Shown: positions 13,583 through 20,483 of the stretch, one piece after another
How the letters are laid out: the number at the start of each line of letters is the position of its first letter
Numbering within the stretch: the first letter of the stretch is position 1
DNA from: a virus
Direction: 5' to 3' (one strand)
Length of the DNA stretch: 55,748 nt
IMG/VR virus record: IMGVR_UViG_3300044981_000063
Location: 1 to 55,748 of that record
The notes under the pieces: generated by a model
What the model was told of the DNA's origin: nothing
The model's database searches: none
The model's input: the letters and a program-made list of their open reading frames with translations, nothing else
Position numbers and translations under genes: made by a program

Positions 13583-13842
13583 CCAAGAAAAAGATGGGTC
13601 GCCCCCGCACCCGCGCAAAGCCCAACAGGTTCGACCGGGAAGTTGGTGCCCGCATCAAGGCAGCGCGGGAGAAGGCTGGGCTAAGCCCGACTCAGGCGGC
13701 CATCCAGGTCAAAAAACATCTATCCACTCTGATGCGGTGGGAGGCAGGCGACGTCTGCGTGCCTATCAATATGCTGGCGTGGCTGGCGAAGATTTATGGG
13801 TGCCAGATGCAGGATTTCTTGGACGGTGTGAGGCCGCGATGA
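13579..13842 (+). CDS. XRE-family regulator
   Basis: An 87-residue protein. VGARIKAAREKAGLSPTQAA, then HLSTLMRWEAGDV, then NMLAWLAKIYG form a standard Cro/CI helix-turn-helix at residues 18-80. The first 17 residues are basic. It overlaps RecT (ATGA) and the next gene (ATGA), so it is expressed with the recombination genes and may provide feedback on the operon. Confidence 0.8.
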   Translation: MTKKKMGRPRTRAKPNRFDREVGARIKAAREKAGLSPTQAAIQVKKHLSTLMRWEAGDVCVPINMLAWLAKIYGCQMQDFLDGVRPR

Positions 13843-14105
13843 GCGAAATGGTAGATCGCGTGGCCGCCGCAATGAAAGATGCTTTTAATCGGCATGACGG
13901 CAAAATTTTAAACCTCAAAGATTGGCAAGAGGAAGGAATACAATTGGCGGCTCTCGCGGCTATCGCCGCCATGCGCGAACCAACTGGGATTATGTACATT
14001 ATGGGCGCTAACGCAATTCCTGGTGACCCCACGACATATGAAAATATGATTGATTATTTGTCTGTCGCCTGGAAAGCCATGGTTGATGAGGCACTCCGTG
14101 ACTAA
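13839..14105 (+). CDS. Hypothetical protein
   Basis: An 88-residue mostly helical protein (MSEMVDRVAAAMKDAFN, then QLAALAAIAAMREPTG) with no cysteines and no membrane segment long enough to call. The ATG overlaps the stop of the XRE gene. In phages of this type such proteins often sit between recombination genes and an HNH nuclease. Function unknown. Confidence 0.6.
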   Translation: MSEMVDRVAAAMKDAFNRHDGKILNLKDWQEEGIQLAALAAIAAMREPTGIMYIMGANAIPGDPTTYENMIDYLSVAWKAMVDEALRD

Positions 14106-14478
14106 ACCCGTCAGCCGCAAGATGGCCGTGGACGCGCTGCTGTTTTACATGCGGGCGCACCTCTGCACGACGCATGATGAGGCCGGGAAACTGGTGGCCT
14201 TCATTCCCTGTCCCGAATGTGGCCACCCATTGCTGGCCGGCCAAGCGATCCAGTTTGATCATCACCACGCGGACGGAATGGGTGGCCCGCACGAATACCA
14301 GAACCTGCGCCCAATCCATTATGATCCGTGCCACAAGAAAAAGACGGCACGCGATGTTGGTGCCCAGGCGAAGGTTCGCCGCATCACCGGCCAAAACAAG
14401 CCGCGCCCTAAGACCAAGATTGCAAACAGGCCGTTTCAGAAAACCCATCGGCCATTCCGAAGGAGTCCGAAGCCATGA
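14098..14478 (+). CDS. HNH-type endonuclease-like protein
   Basis: A 126-residue protein. I prefer the GTG at 14098, which has GAGG upstream; an ATG at 14086 is possible. CPECGH begins the domain, followed by FDHHHADGMGGPHEYQNL and HYDPCHKKKT: two zinc knuckles with the HNH histidines and asparagine. The tail is very basic (over 20 Lys/Arg in the last 45 residues) and would bind DNA. A role in DNA processing or host-DNA attack is possible. It overlaps both neighbours. Confidence 0.7.
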   Translation: MTKPVSRKMAVDALLFYMRAHLCTTHDEAGKLVAFIPCPECGHPLLAGQAIQFDHHHADGMGGPHEYQNLRPIHYDPCHKKKTARDVGAQAKVRRITGQNKPRPKTKIANRPFQKTHRPFRRSPKP

Positions 14479-14786
14479 CATTAGCGGATAGGCTCTTTAG
14501 GGTTGCAATAACAGGCATGGTTCATAAAGATGACCCACACGTGATCGCCGAAGCGCAAGGCGAGATCGAGAGACTTAGCACATGGGAAAAGATGGTTGTG
14601 GCAGCCGCCGATGCGATATTAGCCATTCTGGGGCTGCGGCGCGGCGCCTCCCTGGATGACGTGCAGAGGAAATTTCGCGAACTTGCGGCTAAGCGCCATC
14701 CAGACACGCATGGCGGCAGCACGGCAGCATTTCAGGATTTGGAGCGCGCCCGCCGGGAGGCGATGAAGCAATGCGTGAGTTCTTAG
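14475..14786 (+). CDS. J-domain (DnaJ-like) protein
   Basis: A 103-residue protein. Its C-terminal 55 residues, LRRGASLDDVQRKFRELAAK, then the RHPDTHGG loop and FQDLERARREAM helix, match a J domain with the essential HPD motif between helices II and III. The N-terminal 45 residues are an unrelated helical region. J domains stimulate the ATPase of Hsp70/DnaK, so it probably directs the host DnaK to a phage or host protein, for example a replication complex. It overlaps the HNH gene (ATGA). Confidence 0.7.
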   Translation: MTLADRLFRVAITGMVHKDDPHVIAEAQGEIERLSTWEKMVVAAADAILAILGLRRGASLDDVQRKFRELAAKRHPDTHGGSTAAFQDLERARREAMKQCVSS

Positions 14787-14845
14787 AAGCAATGGCGTGG
14801 ATTGCAGTGGTGATACTGTTTGCGCATCTGTGTGGGGTTTGGTGA
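14771..14845 (+). CDS. 24-residue membrane peptide
   Basis: The ATG at 14771 has GGGAGG eleven bases upstream; the product, MREFLEAMAWIAVV followed by ILFAHLCGVW, is one hydrophobic helix. It starts inside the end of the J-domain gene and its TGA abuts the next ATG. Short and unproven, but consistent with the gene packing. Confidence 0.4.
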   Translation: MREFLEAMAWIAVVILFAHLCGVW

Positions 14846-15283
14846 ATGGCCACGTATATTTTCGATATTGACGGTACGTTGGCGGACTGTTCTCATCGGC
14901 TGCACCACATCCAGGCCAAGCCGAAAGACTGGCGCACGTTCTTTTCCGAGTGCCACGGTGATTTCCCCATCCAGCATGTGATCGACGTAGCCCGCTCTCT
15001 TTGGCTGGCGGATAACCAAATCGTCTATGTCTCCGGGCGTTCCGACGAGTGCGAGGAAAAGACCCGCGCATGGCTGTTGAAGCATGGTCTACCAGAAGCG
15101 CCGCTCTATATGCGCAAGGCTGGTGATTATCGCGCCGATGACATCGTGAAGGGGGAACTGCTGGACCAAATCATTGCCGATGATATTCGGCCCGTCATGG
15201 CCTTTGATGACCGCGACCGGGTTGTGGCGATGTGGCGGGCGCGAGGCATTCCGTGCGCTCAAGTCGCGGCGGGAGAATTCTAA
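14846..15283 (+). CDS. HAD-superfamily polynucleotide 3'-phosphatase-like protein
   Basis: A 145-residue single-domain HAD hydrolase. FDIDGTLADCSHR is motif I with both aspartates, YVSGRSD motif II, and MAFDDRDRVVAMWR motif III/IV, the pattern of the phosphatase half of T4 polynucleotide kinase (PseT). No kinase half is present. It probably removes 3'-phosphates or cyclic phosphates from broken nucleic acid. It is joined by TAATG overlap to an RlaP-like nucleotidyltransferase, which suggests a shared RNA-end-repair role (inference). Confidence 0.75.
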   Translation: MATYIFDIDGTLADCSHRLHHIQAKPKDWRTFFSECHGDFPIQHVIDVARSLWLADNQIVYVSGRSDECEEKTRAWLLKHGLPEAPLYMRKAGDYRADDIVKGELLDQIIADDIRPVMAFDDRDRVVAMWRARGIPCAQVAAGEF

Positions 15284-16035
15284 TGGACGCCAAGACCATC
15301 GCAGACGAAAACACCATCCTCCGGGGCCTTGTCGGATCGACGGCACACGGCACCGGCCTAGACGGTCACGAAGACCGCGACGAAATGGGCATCTGCATCG
15401 AGCCGCCAGAAACTGTGGCGGGGATCAGCACATTCGAGCAACACATATTCCGCACCCAACCAGAAGGCGTTCGCAGCGGTCCAGGCGATCTTGACCTTGT
15501 GGTTTATTCGCTACGGAAGTTTTGCCACCTTGCCTACAAGGGCAACCCGTCAATCCTGATGCTGATGTGGCTCCCCGAATATATGACCAAAGAGGTCTTG
15601 GGCGTTCAGCTTATCCAAATCCGGGACGCCTTCGTGTCGCGCGAAGCGGGGTGGCGCTATCTGGGCTATCTGACGGGCCAGCGCGCGGGACTGACTGGGC
15701 AGCGCAGCCCCAAGGTAGCGCGGCCGGAGTTAGTCGAGCGGTTCGGCTATGACACGAAGTATGCCATGCACGCCCTGCGGCTTGGCCTTCAAGGCATCGA
15801 ATACCTGACACACCGCCGAATCAGCATCCCCATCCAAGAGCCTGATCGGGAATATCTGCGGTCTGTGCGACGCGGGGAATTGTCCATGACCAAGGTGATC
15901 GAGGACATTGACAGGATCGCGGCGGAACTGAAAGACCTCACGGAGCGCAGCACAGCGATTGCGGACCTTCCAACCATCAACCGCTTTCTTGTCGAGGCGC
16001 ATCAACGTCATTGGAAAAATCGCGGTCTGGTTTGA
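15283..16035 (+). CDS. RlaP-like nucleotidyltransferase (PF10127-type)
   Basis: A 250-residue protein of the DNA-polymerase-beta nucleotidyltransferase fold. GSTAHGT followed by HEDRDEMGI gives the GS and DxD-like catalytic elements; DLDLVVYSLRKFCHLAYKGNP is the conserved helical element of the RlaP branch, annotated as RNA-repair polymerase-beta-like. The ATG at 15283 shares a base with the previous stop; the upstream in-frame start at 15232 is rejected. Probably adds nucleotides to, or otherwise modifies, RNA ends together with the adjacent phosphatase. Confidence 0.7.
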   Translation: MDAKTIADENTILRGLVGSTAHGTGLDGHEDRDEMGICIEPPETVAGISTFEQHIFRTQPEGVRSGPGDLDLVVYSLRKFCHLAYKGNPSILMLMWLPEYMTKEVLGVQLIQIRDAFVSREAGWRYLGYLTGQRAGLTGQRSPKVARPELVERFGYDTKYAMHALRLGLQGIEYLTHRRISIPIQEPDREYLRSVRRGELSMTKVIEDIDRIAAELKDLTERSTAIADLPTINRFLVEAHQRHWKNRGLV

Positions 16036-16058
16036 TTAGCACCACTAAGGGGCACACC

Positions 16059-16178
16059 ATGAGGCACCGGGGCCAGTTTGAGGAAGAACGCGAAGGCGGC
16101 GCTGTATGCTTTTGGATCATTGGCGCGCTGATGTTGTTGTGGAGCGCGGTGATTACCTGGACCGTTTTCTTTAGCTAG
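16059..16178 (+). CDS. 39-residue membrane protein
   Basis: ATG at 16059 with AAGGGGC upstream. The product begins MRHRGQFEEEREGGA and continues into a single hydrophobic helix (FWIIGALMLLWSAVITW). It has the charge pattern of an N-in inner-membrane peptide. It lies between the nucleotidyltransferase and the last small gene of the rightward operon. Function unknown. Confidence 0.5.
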   Translation: MRHRGQFEEEREGGAVCFWIIGALMLLWSAVITWTVFFS

Positions 16179-16191
16179 GTGGATCGGTCAG

Positions 16192-16353
16192 ATGGTTACA
16201 GACCAACAATTGCGCGACGGGCTTAAAGCGGTCGTGAACGATGCCGCCGCTACACTCTGCCATGAAATTGACGCAGCGCCAGACCGTCCAGCATTAGAAG
16301 AAATCGCCAAGCGCATTTCCGGGCTTCCGGCAATGCTGACGCCCGCGAAATAA
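16192..16353 (+). CDS. 53-residue hypothetical protein
   Basis: MVTDQQLRDGLKAVVND at the N-terminus, wholly helical in appearance and acidic. The stop codon lies inside the U-tract of the leftward terminator at 16351-16383, so this gene marks the end of the rightward operon. The weak ribosome site (AGGTGGATC) and small size leave some doubt. Confidence 0.45.
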   Translation: MVTDQQLRDGLKAVVNDAAATLCHEIDAAPDRPALEEIAKRISGLPAMLTPAK

Positions 16354-16383
16354 AAAAGCCTCCCGCCGGCTAAGGCGAGAGGC
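16351..16383 (-). terminator. Intrinsic terminator ending the leftward late operon
   Basis: Read leftward, GCCTCTCGCC pairs with GGCGGGAGGC (ten pairs including one U-G) around TTAGCC, followed by TTTTTTA. It lies just after the last late gene (16408) and where the two converging operons meet. Confidence 0.85.
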
Positions 16384-16407
16384 AAGGTGGGGAGGTAGGC
16401 TGCGGAA

Positions 16408-16794
16408 TTAGGGGGCGGCGGGCGTCAGGGTTGTTGCAACGGCGTGATAAGCCTGCTGGGCGAGCATCTGAGCATCTTGCTGCAGAACGGTCTGGCCAGC
16501 CGCTTTTGCCGCCGACATGATTGTTGCGGCCGTGATGGTGTTTTTCTGGGCGCCTGTGAGATTATTGAACTCCTGCGTCGCCAGCGTCATCACCATCGTG
16601 GTGGCTACCGACCGGAACTGGCTGAGAACCAGCATGATGTCCTGCTCGACAACGGGGACAATCTTGCCTTCAGCCGCAACGGCTTTCCCTTGCACAGATT
16701 GCCAAAGATTGAGGGCATCGGTTTTCAGTTCATCCCATAGACCTGCGAAGGTCGATACAGGGGCGACAGTGACTGGGGTGGCGGGTGAGGACAT
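16408..16794 (-). CDS. Last gene of the late operon, hypothetical
   Basis: A 128-residue helical protein (FAGLWDELKTDALNLWQS, then QEFNNLTGAQKNTITAATI). It resembles small phage proteins found beside lysis genes in alphaproteobacterial phages; I cannot assign a function. No signal peptide or membrane segment. TAGGAG lies upstream of the ATG and the terminator follows its stop. Confidence 0.6.
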   Translation of the reverse strand: MSSPATPVTVAPVSTFAGLWDELKTDALNLWQSVQGKAVAAEGKIVPVVEQDIMLVLSQFRSVATTMVMTLATQEFNNLTGAQKNTITAATIMSAAKAAGQTVLQQDAQMLAQQAYHAVATTLTPAAP

Positions 16795-16874
16795 GCGGGG
16801 GATCTCCTAGGTTATTCGCTCTGCAAAGCGGGGCTGGAATATGCGCGTGAAACCTTTTGCCGTCTAGGGATAAT

Positions 16875-17297
16875 CTAGCTATGAGGGTCTGCCACTAATG
16901 CCGAGTGGTCCCGGTTGGTCAGGCCGGTGATGCATTTTGCTAGAATGACGATGGAATCCTGCCCAGTAATACCGATCCCGGCCATGGTGGCCGTTGCGGC
17001 GCCGCCGACGGCCCCGGCTGCTGGGATCAATGGATTTAGAACGGCTTCCGCTGCGTTGCTCGTGGCGCCCGTCACGGTGGCCTGGGCGACGGTCCCCGTG
17101 TCGAAGCCGGGCGAATAATTGTCTGCCACAGAATGACATTTCCGCAAATCAGCGGCGTACTGTGCCGGATCGGTCACTTCGACCGTTACCGGGACATAGG
17201 TAGTTGAATTCGGAAAGATAGTCGCACAGCCAGCCAAAGCGAAGCAGAAGGGCGCGAGGGCTATCTTACGGCCCACAGATAGCCTCACGGGCGGCAT
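16875..17297 (-). CDS. Lipoprotein with glycine-zipper segment
   Basis: A 140-residue protein with a signal sequence ending in a lipobox, ALAGC, at about residues 21-25, and later an AGAVGGAATATMAGIG glycine-zipper-like hydrophobic segment. It is expected in the outer membrane or periplasmic face. The start (17297, with AGAAGG upstream) overlaps the previous gene by 32 bases. The position after spanin-type genes suggests a role in the lysis step or envelope disruption; that is inference. Confidence 0.6.
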   Translation of the reverse strand: MPPVRLSVGRKIALAPFCFALAGCATIFPNSTTYVPVTVEVTDPAQYAADLRKCHSVADNYSPGFDTGTVAQATVTGATSNAAEAVLNPLIPAAGAVGGAATATMAGIGITGQDSIVILAKCITGLTNRDHSALVADPHS

Positions 17298-17586
17298 TGA
17301 ACCTTCTAATGGCCTTCACGGTATCGGGCGTATCGAAGGCGTTGCTGGGGTCTGGGAGGGTGCCTGCAATCCATGCCTTGGCTTGGGACAGATCCAGCGG
17401 TGCGTGAAATCGAAGCGCCTCCAGCGAGACGCAGGGAACGGCTTTGACCGGGCTGCTAATGATTGGGCCCGGTGGCGGGGCCGCTATTGTCATTGTCCCG
17501 CACGATGGCAGCGGCGCTATCATCAACAGCAGTGCGAGCGTCCGAAGCCTTCTGGATGTTCCGCAGTTCGGCTTGAGCATCGGCAT
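17266..17586 (-). CDS. Rz1-like outer-membrane lipoprotein (o-spanin candidate)
   Basis: A 106-residue protein. I chose the ATG at 17586 because CGGAGG lies at correct spacing. The signal peptide RRLRTLALLLMIAPLPSC ends in a lipobox (LPSC) and is followed by a proline-rich TIAAPPPGP, as in Rz1. Its 5' end is embedded in another frame of the 17456-17659 gene, the classical Rz/Rz1 arrangement. It would link the outer membrane to an inner-membrane spanin to complete lysis. Confidence 0.6.
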   Translation of the reverse strand: MPMLKPNCGTSRRLRTLALLLMIAPLPSCGTMTIAAPPPGPIISSPVKAVPCVSLEALRFHAPLDLSQAKAWIAGTLPDPSNAFDTPDTVKAIRRFNAAREAICGP

Positions 17587-17659
17587 TTTCGACCTCCGAT
17601 TTTCCAAGGTCTTCCCCAGAAAAGAGAAGGCGCAGGAACTTCATAAGCATGGCCCACAT
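17456..17659 (-). CDS. Small helical protein overlapping the Rz1-like gene
   Basis: A 67-residue protein with a short hydrophobic N-terminus (MWAMLMKFLRLLFS) and a hydrophilic helical remainder (ENADAQAELRNIQKASDAR). The hydrophobic stretch is short for a full membrane anchor. The out-of-frame overlap with a lipoprotein gene suggests an Rz-like i-spanin, but the product at 18020-18349 is a better i-spanin. The start could be a later in-frame ATG at 17644. Confidence 0.5.
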   Translation of the reverse strand: MWAMLMKFLRLLFSGEDLGKSEVENADAQAELRNIQKASDARTAVDDSAAAIVRDNDNSGPATGPNH

Positions 17660-17691
17660 GCTTAGAAGTTACGCCCGGATGGCCTGGCTGT

Positions 17692-17892
17692 CTAGCGCAG
17701 ACGCAAGGATGGGCCGCCCGTGCCAATCAGGCCGAACTGATCAACAACCATGAAGACCTCAACCAGCACGATCAAAACCCAAACCACGGTGGCGATAGGC
17801 TCGGGGACTGCGAATGCAGCGAGAAGCTTCCTGGCCGCCCAAACAATCGCACAAAATACGATGAGCAGAACCAACAGACCGACAATGGACAT
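17692..17892 (-). CDS. Two-helix membrane protein, holin-like
   Basis: A 66-residue protein with hydrophobic segments at about residues 3-20 (IVGLLVLLIVFCAIVWAA) and 30-48 (TVVWVLIVLVEVFMVV), and a short basic tail. The start at 17892 has AGAAGG eight bases upstream. Size and topology fit a class II holin or antiholin. It lies in the lysis cluster. A second candidate holin is at 18346-18774. Confidence 0.55.
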   Translation of the reverse strand: MSIVGLLVLLIVFCAIVWAARKLLAAFAVPEPIATVVWVLIVLVEVFMVVDQFGLIGTGGPSLRLR

Positions 17893-18019
17893 GGGCATAG
17901 CCTTCTGAGGCGCATAGGAACGCGCCATGACCCTGAAAGTTCATTATGGGTGTGGTCTTAGCGCCAGAGCGCCTACGATCCGCATAGTCTCGGAGGGTGA
18001 CTTCGCTCACGGCTGAAGC

Positions 18020-18349
18020 CTATTTGCTGGCCGGATGCGGGCAGTTGTCGGTAGGAAGGTCTTTGAATTGCGGCATTGGAACATTGTCCACGTTGGCGGA
18101 AAGAATTGCCTGGCCGGCGATACTAGCGGTCTTATTGGCGCGATTATGTTCGCAAGCCGCTTCTTTCTGCACGACCGCCGCCTGCTGTTGGACAACCGGC
18201 AATTTGGCGGCCTGCTTTTCGAGATTCTGCGTGCCGTGATAAACATTTGCCAGCATCCAACCCACTAGCACTAAGCCAACCCGCTTGGACCAGCGGGTGA
18301 CCCAAGTATCGACCAACTCCGAGGCTTTCATGGTAGCGTCTGCGCTCAT
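18020..18349 (-). CDS. Rz-like inner-membrane spanin candidate
   Basis: A 109-residue protein. After a hydrophilic N-terminus, one membrane helix (RVGLVLVGWMLANVYHG) is followed by a long coiled-coil-like region rich in Gln, Lys and Glu (NLEKQAAKLPVVQQQAAVV) and a C-terminal tail, the layout of an i-spanin. The ATG overlaps the upstream stop (ATGA). It should pair with one of the lipoproteins downstream. Confidence 0.6.
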   Translation of the reverse strand: MSADATMKASELVDTWVTRWSKRVGLVLVGWMLANVYHGTQNLEKQAAKLPVVQQQAAVVQKEAACEHNRANKTASIAGQAILSANVDNVPMPQFKDLPTDNCPHPASK

Positions 18350-18774
18350 GGGCCACCTCCGTTTGACTTGTTCCCTGGAGCATACTTGGTGAATACCGAC
18401 GAGATTGTGTCCATAATCCATTGGAAACCTTCCGGGCCACGCACGCCCATAATCAAGAGCAGACCGCCCAATGCGGCATCAGCATCTATCTTACCAACGT
18501 GCGCCGCGAGAAAAACAACACATGAGGCCACGGCCGCGAGCGGAACACAGCACAGCAGCATGGCTATGGCCTTGTAGAAGTCCTTTAGGGAAACGTCTGA
18601 TGGGCCATCAAGTTTCTTGTAAAGCGTAAGGCCAGTACGCGCCATGCAACCGCCAAAGAAACAGCCGCCGCCCAGAAAAAGGGTTGTCAGCGAGACGCCA
18701 AACGGCGCGAAAGTGAGAACGGCTGCTATGCCAACCACGGCTCCGCTGCCACTCGTTATTGCTGGATCGGCCAT
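18346..18774 (-). CDS. Multi-pass membrane protein, holin candidate
   Basis: A 142-residue protein with three to four hydrophobic segments (around residues 10-48, with a GGG/CFFGGC turn, then 70-92 and 95-105) and a short charged tail. Its ATG overlaps the endolysin stop as TAATG, so endolysin and this membrane protein are co-translated, the normal endolysin-holin arrangement. I favour a holin, by topology and position only. Confidence 0.6.
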   Translation of the reverse strand: MADPAITSGSGAVVGIAAVLTFAPFGVSLTTLFLGGGCFFGGCMARTGLTLYKKLDGPSDVSLKDFYKAIAMLLCCVPLAAVASCVVFLAAHVGKIDADAALGGLLLIMGVRGPEGFQWIMDTISSVFTKYAPGNKSNGGGP

Positions 18775-19223
18775 TATGTAATCCCTTCTTTTATCAGCGC
18801 TTGGATTTTTGGACCGCGACTTCCAATCTGTTTCCACCACAGAGTGGTCTGCAAATCATCTGCAGCCTGACCATACTGGCCAGCCTGCATGAGAGACAAG
18901 AAAGTGTTGAAGCCGAGAAGGCCAGACACCCCGAGGTTATAAGCCATATTCGCCAAGGCCCGCTGACATGGTTCCGGGATATTCTGTGCCCAAGGGATTT
19001 GAGCCACCAAGCTATTCCAAGCATCAGTGGCTCGGCCTGTCAGGATTGGAAGGGCTTCGGCCTGGGTTAGAGGCGCCGTATCGAGCGCAAATCCCCAACC
19101 GATTGTTGGATGGCCCTTTACAGTTGATCCTGGTCCTATTCGCGCGCCATTCGCGTCGTCATAGAGGTGGCCAACCCATCCTTCGGCATCTTGGAGATCA
19201 GCGACGAGCTTTTCGGTATCCAT
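18774..19223 (-). CDS. Endolysin, GH24 lysozyme family
   Basis: A 149-residue muramidase. The expected catalytic glutamate is E14 in QDAEGW, followed by D23 after eight intervening residues, and the threonine of the HPTIGWGF motif; the loop between D23 and the threonine is longer than in T4 lysozyme. CQRALANMAYNLG and GFNTFLSLMQAG are further family landmarks. No signal peptide, so it needs a holin. The start could also be 19238; I chose 19223 because it gives no overlap with the upstream gene. Confidence 0.9.
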   Translation of the reverse strand: MDTEKLVADLQDAEGWVGHLYDDANGARIGPGSTVKGHPTIGWGFALDTAPLTQAEALPILTGRATDAWNSLVAQIPWAQNIPEPCQRALANMAYNLGVSGLLGFNTFLSLMQAGQYGQAADDLQTTLWWKQIGSRGPKIQALIKEGIT

Positions 19224-19224
19224 G

Positions 19225-20145
19225 TCAGTAATATTCATCAACTATGATGTACCCGCCGCCGCCAGCGCCGCCAGTAAATCCAGACGTTCCTGGATTGCCG
19301 CCAGCGCCGCCAGCCCCCACCGAATAAGCATAAGTTGCGGCTGGCTGATTGATTATCAACTCAAGATATTCACCTTGACCGCCGCCGCCTGCGGTTTGCC
19401 AATTTGCAAGATCTGTAAAGGTTTGGCCGGCAGCGCCAGCGCCAGCGCCGCCAGCGCCGGTTCCAGCGACGGCAGCGGCACCGTTGCTGCCTGACACAGG
19501 AGTGCCACCACCTTGTCCGCCGCCTTGTCCGCCGCCCGGCTGTGCCAGCGCCGCGCCTATAATCGCTGTAACGGCGTTACCGCCGGGCTCTCCTGCCAAT
19601 CGAAACGACGCAGGCCCAACGCCGCCAGATCCTCCAGTCCCACCTTGGCCGCCCTGCACGTTATTCGAACCGCCGGTCCCGCCTGCTGCTGTGCTGGTAC
19701 TAAAGGCGGTAGCTTGGCCACCGGGCCCCGTAGTGTTTCCCGATGTCCCGGTGCCAGCGCCGCCACCGCCGCCGCCGATCATTCGTATCCGCAACTGTCT
19801 GCATCCAGCGGGCGTGATGTAATTCGCGGCACCGGAGAGAAATACTTGTCGTGTCGATAGCGTAGTCGGCGCCCCTTGGACTGGATCTGCGGTCCAAATC
19901 TGATTGCCTAATGAATCCGTCAGGACTGCCGCATAAGCTGCGGCCTGCAGGAAAATACTCGGGAACTGCCCTCCTGCGTTCGCGACCACGGGATTAGTGT
20001 TTGGAATCGTGAGAGCGGAATCCGAATAAGTCGTCAGCGGGGTGGACGTTCCTGACTGATAGAAATTCAGCAGCGCGCCAGGGATCGGAACGCCGGCCGC
20101 AGTGATCACCGTCTGATATGGAAGAACGAATCTCGTGCTGGCCAT
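19225..20145 (-). CDS. Glycine-rich tail fibre / receptor-binding protein
   Basis: A 306-residue protein. The N-terminal 100 residues (LLNFYQSGTSTPLTTYSD, then NTNPVVANAGGQF) match the head- or tail-attachment domain found on many phage fibres. From about residue 120 to the end it is dominated by runs of Gly with Ala, Thr and Asn, consistent with polyglycine-II-type adhesin tips or collar-like fibres. Gly-rich coding makes the DNA locally repetitive. It lies between the 20145 gene and the endolysin. Likely a receptor-binding component. Confidence 0.7.
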   Translation of the reverse strand: MASTRFVLPYQTVITAAGVPIPGALLNFYQSGTSTPLTTYSDSALTIPNTNPVVANAGGQFPSIFLQAAAYAAVLTDSLGNQIWTADPVQGAPTTLSTRQVFLSGAANYITPAGCRQLRIRMIGGGGGGAGTGTSGNTTGPGGQATAFSTSTAAGGTGGSNNVQGGQGGTGGSGGVGPASFRLAGEPGGNAVTAIIGAALAQPGGGQGGGQGGGTPVSGSNGAAAVAGTGAGGAGAGAAGQTFTDLANWQTAGGGGQGEYLELIINQPAATYAYSVGAGGAGGNPGTSGFTGGAGGGGYIIVDEYY

Positions 20146-20483
20146 TATTGGCTCCCGGCGGTTTGCAAGATGCGCGGCCGTTCTTGGGGATGCGCCTGTC
20201 TTAATAGCTCGCCAGGCCTTACCAGCCTCGCCATGCGGGAGAATATATCTCTTATCTGAAAAGGCACGACACTGCTAGGATGGGCGCACCAATCGTTAAA
20301 AGCTGCCTCGATGGATTCCCAGATTTTATTCTCTGGCGAAAAACCATTGGCACCATATCGGCCGATCCAGTTTCCGGCTCTGGCAGCGGCTTCAACGGTC
20401 TGCTGATCTTCCTCCGGAAGATTGGCGAACGCTTCCGCAGGCGTGAGCGGTTCCCATTTGCGTAAGTGCAGCGTCCCTCTCAT
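20145..20483 (-). CDS. Small virion or assembly-related protein
   Basis: A 112-residue protein with a C-terminal helical region and a WESIEAAFNDW motif. It starts by ATGA overlap with the end of the 1118-residue ejection protein gene and ends by TAATG overlap with the fibre gene, so all three are translated together. Likely structural or an assembly aid; no recognised domain. Confidence 0.5.
   Translation of the reverse strand: MRGTLHLRKWEPLTPAEAFANLPEEDQQTVEAAARAGNWIGRYGANGFSPENKIWESIEAAFNDWCAHPSSVVPFQIRDIFSRMARLVRPGELLRQAHPQERPRILQTAGSQ

Noticed and set aside
17759-18010. 83-codon leftward ORF in the lysis cluster
   Set aside because: It overlaps the two-helix membrane protein gene in another frame and shows no domain; only its first 30 residues look natural.
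19250-19800. Apparent GCCGCC-type repeat array
   Set aside because: Explained by Gly-run coding in the fibre gene, not an independent repeat element; no CRISPR-like spacing.
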